Shown here in pieces: positions 5,740 to 8,272 of a stretch of DNA of 8,272 bases (its first letter is position 1; every line of letters starts with the position of its first letter). The position numbers were made by a program, and so were the translations under genes. Under the pieces are notes generated by a model that worked only from the letters and a program-made list of their open reading frames with translations, made no database searches and had not been told where the DNA came from. The DNA lies in NCBI GenBank assembly GCA_002491065.1, contig DKVF01000078.1, positions 1 through 8,272 on the forward strand, given 5' to 3'. This stretch comes from Peptococcaceae bacterium UBA7185. Its GTDB lineage: Bacteria > Bacillota > Peptococcia > Peptococcales > Peptococcaceae.

Positions 5740-8272
5740 CTATTTCCGGTAGCTATCCAGACGGCTGACCAAAGCTGCCTTGGTATCTTCATATTTGGCC
5801 AGCTTTTCTTTTTCACCGGCAATGACCTCTGCCGGTGCCTTGGCTACAAATCCAGCATTGTTCAGTTTCTTTTCCAACCGCTCAATTTCCTTATTCATCT
5901 TTTCTACTTCTTTTTCCAGGCGGGCAATTTCCTTGTCCATATCAATCAAGCCTTTCAATGGCAGGAACAACTCAATGCCCTGCACCACCGCCGTCACAGC
6001 CTGATCCGGTTTCTCAGCCGGGCTCAATACCAAATCCAACTGCTCCAGATTGGCCAGATTTTTGATATACGGCGCTGTACCTTGCAGCATCGTCAAAAAT
6101 TCCTCTTTGTTGGCCGCAATCACGCAATCCGCTTTCTTTCCTGGCGGTACATTCATTTCGCTGCGCATATTGCGGATGGCACGAATGATATCCATGACCA
6201 CATTCATCTGCGCTTCAATTTCTGCAGAGATTTTCGTTTCATCCACCTGCGGCCATTTGGTCAGCATAATGGTTTCCCCTTCATGGGGCAGATGCTGCCA
6301 GATTTCTTCTGTGATAAAGGGCATAAAAGGATGCAGTAAAATCATGGTATCGCGCAGTACCGCAGCAATCACCTGCTGCGCAGTGCGGCGGCTTACCGCT
6401 GTCTCCTTCCCATACAAACGGGGCTTCACAATCTCAATATACCAGTCACAGAATTCGTTCCAGATAAAATCATACAGCGTATTGGCTGCACCGCCCAAAT
6501 CATAACTCTCCAGACGGTTGGTCACATCCTTGGCGACAGAATAGAAGCGGCTGATAATCCATTGATCCGCCGTGGTATATTGCAGCGCTTCCTCCGCCAT
6601 CGGCTGATAATCCTCCAGATTCATGAGTACAAACCGCGTCGCATTCCAGATTTTATTGCAGAAATTCCGCGCCGCCTCCAAACGCTCTGTCTGGAAACGC
6701 AGATCATTGCCCGGCGTATTGCCTGTAATCAGCATAAACCGCAGCGTATCGGCGCCATATTGCTCAATTACCTGCAGCGGGTCAATGCCGTTGCCCAGAG
6801 ATTTACTCATTTTGCGCCCCTGGCTGTCCAATACCAAGCCATGAATCAAAACGTCATGGAACGGCGATTCTCCTGTGAACTCCAACGCGTCAAAGAGCAT
6901 CCGCGCCACCCAGAAGAAAATGATATCCCTTCCTGTCACCAACAGACTGGTGGGATAAAACGTCTCCAATTCCTTCGTCTTTTGCGGCCATCCCATGGTC
7001 GAGAAGGGCCACAAACCGGAGCTGAACCAGGTATCCAACACATCGGGGTCCTGCTCCACATTCTTAGAGCCGCACTTGGTACAGGTATCAATATCCGTCG
7101 TGCTGCACATCACCTCGCCGCAGTCTTTACAATACCATACCGGAATGCGATGGCCCCACCACAACTGACGGGAAATGCACCAGTCGCGAATATTCTCCAG
7201 CCAGCCCAGATAAATCTTCGTAAAACGTTCCGGCACAAAATTCACCGCACCGGTGTGCGCTGCTTCGATGGCCGGCTTGGCCAACGGCTCCATTTTGACA
7301 AACCATTGCTTACTCACCAGCGGCTCGATTACCGTATGACAACGATAGCAATGTCCCACCGAATTGTTATGATCCTCGATTTTGGTGAGCACACCGCTCT
7401 CCGTCAAATCGGCTACCAACTGCTTGCGGCATTCATAGCGGTCCATACCGGCATATTTACCGGCCAGCTCATTCATTTTTCCCTGCTTGTCAATAACTAC
7501 CACCTGCGGCAGATTGTGGCGATTGCCCACCTCAAAATCATTGGGGTCATGGGCCGGCGTAATTTTTACAGCGCCGGTACCAAATTCCTTTTCCACATAC
7601 TCATCAGCAATCACCGGAATGATACGGTTCACGATAGGCAATACCAAATTTTTGCCCACCAGATGGCTGTATCGCGCATCATCAGGATGCACAGCCACTG
7701 CCGTATCGCCCAGCATCGTTTCCGGACGGGTGGTGGCAATCTCAATGCTGTCCGTACCATCCTCCGTAGGATACCGGAAATAATAAATTTTGCCCTCCTG
7801 GTCCACATGTTCCACTTCAATATCAGAAATGGTCGTCTGACAATGGGGGCACCAGTTTACAATATAGTTGCCCTGATAGATTAAGCCCTTCTCATACAAA
7901 CGCACAAAGGCTTCTCTCACAGCCTGAGAACAGCCCTCATCCATGGTAAACCGTTCTCTGTCCCAGTCACAGGAGCTGCCCAGCTTGCGCAGCTGCGTAG
8001 TAATCGTGTTGCCATATTCCTCTTTCCAGACCCATGTGCGGCGCAAAAACTCCTCGCGCCCTACTTCATAGCGGTTGGTGCCTTCCTCCTTCAACTGCGC
8101 CTCCACCTTTGCCTGGGTTGCAATCCCGGCATGGTCCGTACCCGGAACCCATAACGTGTTAAACCCGCACAGCCGTTTATAACGCACCAGAATATCCTGC
8201 ATGGTGTTGTCCATGGCATGTCCCATGTGCAGCTTACCAGTTACATTTGGAGGTGGCATCACGATAGAAAAA
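5740..8272 (-). CDS. valS: Valyl-tRNA synthetase, N-terminus cut by window edge
   Basis: This class I aminoacyl-tRNA synthetase attaches valine to tRNA-Val in the cytoplasm. The frame is open to the right edge: the first visible codons read FSIV before MPPPNVTGKLHMGHA. An internal GTG/ATG there is not the start, and roughly 40-45 residues are missing. Numbering from the codon at 8262: the HIGH-type ATP motif is HMGH at 12-15. The editing (CP1) domain, which removes mischarged threonine, spans about 150-340 and includes TTRPETMLGDTAVAVHP and GTGAVKITPAHDPNDFE. DTWFSSGLWPFS is at 410-421 and KMSKS at 484-488. The anticodon-binding region follows (ARNFCNKIWNATRFV from 530). The C-terminal coiled coil is about 770-840, rich in Lys/Glu, and includes LNNAGFVAKAPAEVI. 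Cysteine pairs at 138/141, 305/308, 378/381 and 394/397 form two probable zinc sites, as in Thermus ValRS. The stop is TAG at 5742. The promoter and any T-box leader lie outside the window. Confidence 0.97.
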   Translation of the reverse strand, partial: FSIVMPPPNVTGKLHMGHAMDNTMQDILVRYKRLCGFNTLWVPGTDHAGIATQAKVEAQLKEEGTNRYEVGREEFLRRTWVWKEEYGNTITTQLRKLGSSCDWDRERFTMDEGCSQAVREAFVRLYEKGLIYQGNYIVNWCPHCQTTISDIEVEHVDQEGKIYYFRYPTEDGTDSIEIATTRPETMLGDTAVAVHPDDARYSHLVGKNLVLPIVNRIIPVIADEYVEKEFGTGAVKITPAHDPNDFEVGNRHNLPQVVVIDKQGKMNELAGKYAGMDRYECRKQLVADLTESGVLTKIEDHNNSVGHCYRCHTVIEPLVSKQWFVKMEPLAKPAIEAAHTGAVNFVPERFTKIYLGWLENIRDWCISRQLWWGHRIPVWYCKDCGEVMCSTTDIDTCTKCGSKNVEQDPDVLDTWFSSGLWPFSTMGWPQKTKELETFYPTSLLVTGRDIIFFWVARMLFDALEFTGESPFHDVLIHGLVLDSQGRKMSKSLGNGIDPLQVIEQYGADTLRFMLITGNTPGNDLRFQTERLEAARNFCNKIWNATRFVLMNLEDYQPMAEEALQYTTADQWIISRFYSVAKDVTNRLESYDLGGAANTLYDFIWNEFCDWYIEIVKPRLYGKETAVSRRTAQQVIAAVLRDTMILLHPFMPFITEEIWQHLPHEGETIMLTKWPQVDETKISAEIEAQMNVVMDIIRAIRNMRSEMNVPPGKKADCVIAANKEEFLTMLQGTAPYIKNLANLEQLDLVLSPAEKPDQAVTAVVQGIELFLPLKGLIDMDKEIARLEKEVEKMNKEIERLEKKLNNAGFVAKAPAEVIAGEKEKLAKYEDTKAALVSRLDSYRK

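Noticed and set aside
5733..5751. Hairpin TACCGG/CCGGTA over the valS stop codon
   Set aside because: Only 6 bp with a 7-nt loop, and no T-run follows on the minus strand, so it is not a terminator.
6562..7884. A 440-codon open frame on the plus strand inside valS
   Set aside because: It lies wholly antisense to a conserved, intact valS, has no recognisable domain and no promoter or ribosome binding site that I could support. Its composition is that of a codon-biased gene read backwards.
8257..8262. GTG/ATG near the right edge as the true valS start
   Set aside because: The frame continues in the expected family sequence (FSIV before MPPPNVTG), so the gene simply runs past the window edge.

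Overview
All five genes read leftward (minus strand). Both window edges cut a gene: the left edge cuts a second TrkH-type gene and the right edge cuts valS. The low-to-moderate GC content, FMN riboswitch with an intrinsic terminator, ECF-type riboflavin transporter, two-RCK-repeat TrkA and strong GGAGG-like ribosome binding sites point to a Bacillota (Firmicutes) chromosome. A Negativicutes-like lineage is my guess from general protein character only. No mobile element, CRISPR array, rRNA or tRNA is visible.

In transcription order (right to left): (1) valS, valyl-tRNA synthetase, missing only its N-terminus, followed by a hairpin that may be its terminator. (2) A riboflavin-uptake unit: a near-consensus promoter (TTTACA, 17 nt, TACAAT), an FMN riboswitch, an intrinsic terminator as expression platform, an unexplained second hairpin, then ribU (ECF S component) and a good terminator. 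(3) A LysR-family regulator of unknown target, with a possible extended -10 promoter about 190 nt upstream of its start and a structured leader of unclear nature. (4) A terminator, then a strong extended -10 promoter driving a potassium-uptake operon: trkA, trkH and a second, different trkH that starts inside the stop codon of the first (TAATG) and runs off the left edge.

The units are functionally separate. valS is translation housekeeping. ribU imports riboflavin when FMN is low, with the riboswitch shutting it off at the level of transcription. The trk operon encodes a cytoplasmic nucleotide-sensing gating subunit and two non-identical membrane pore subunits. The LysR gene lies just upstream of trkA in the same direction, but its own terminator and the trkA promoter separate the two units, so regulation of trk by it is only a possibility.

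I see no clearly new biological system. The points most worth a second look are the tandem non-identical TrkH subunits behind one TrkA, the alternative pairings around the ribU riboswitch (a repeated GAAGAT and an 11-bp inverted repeat that captures the terminator U-tract), and the LysR leader.
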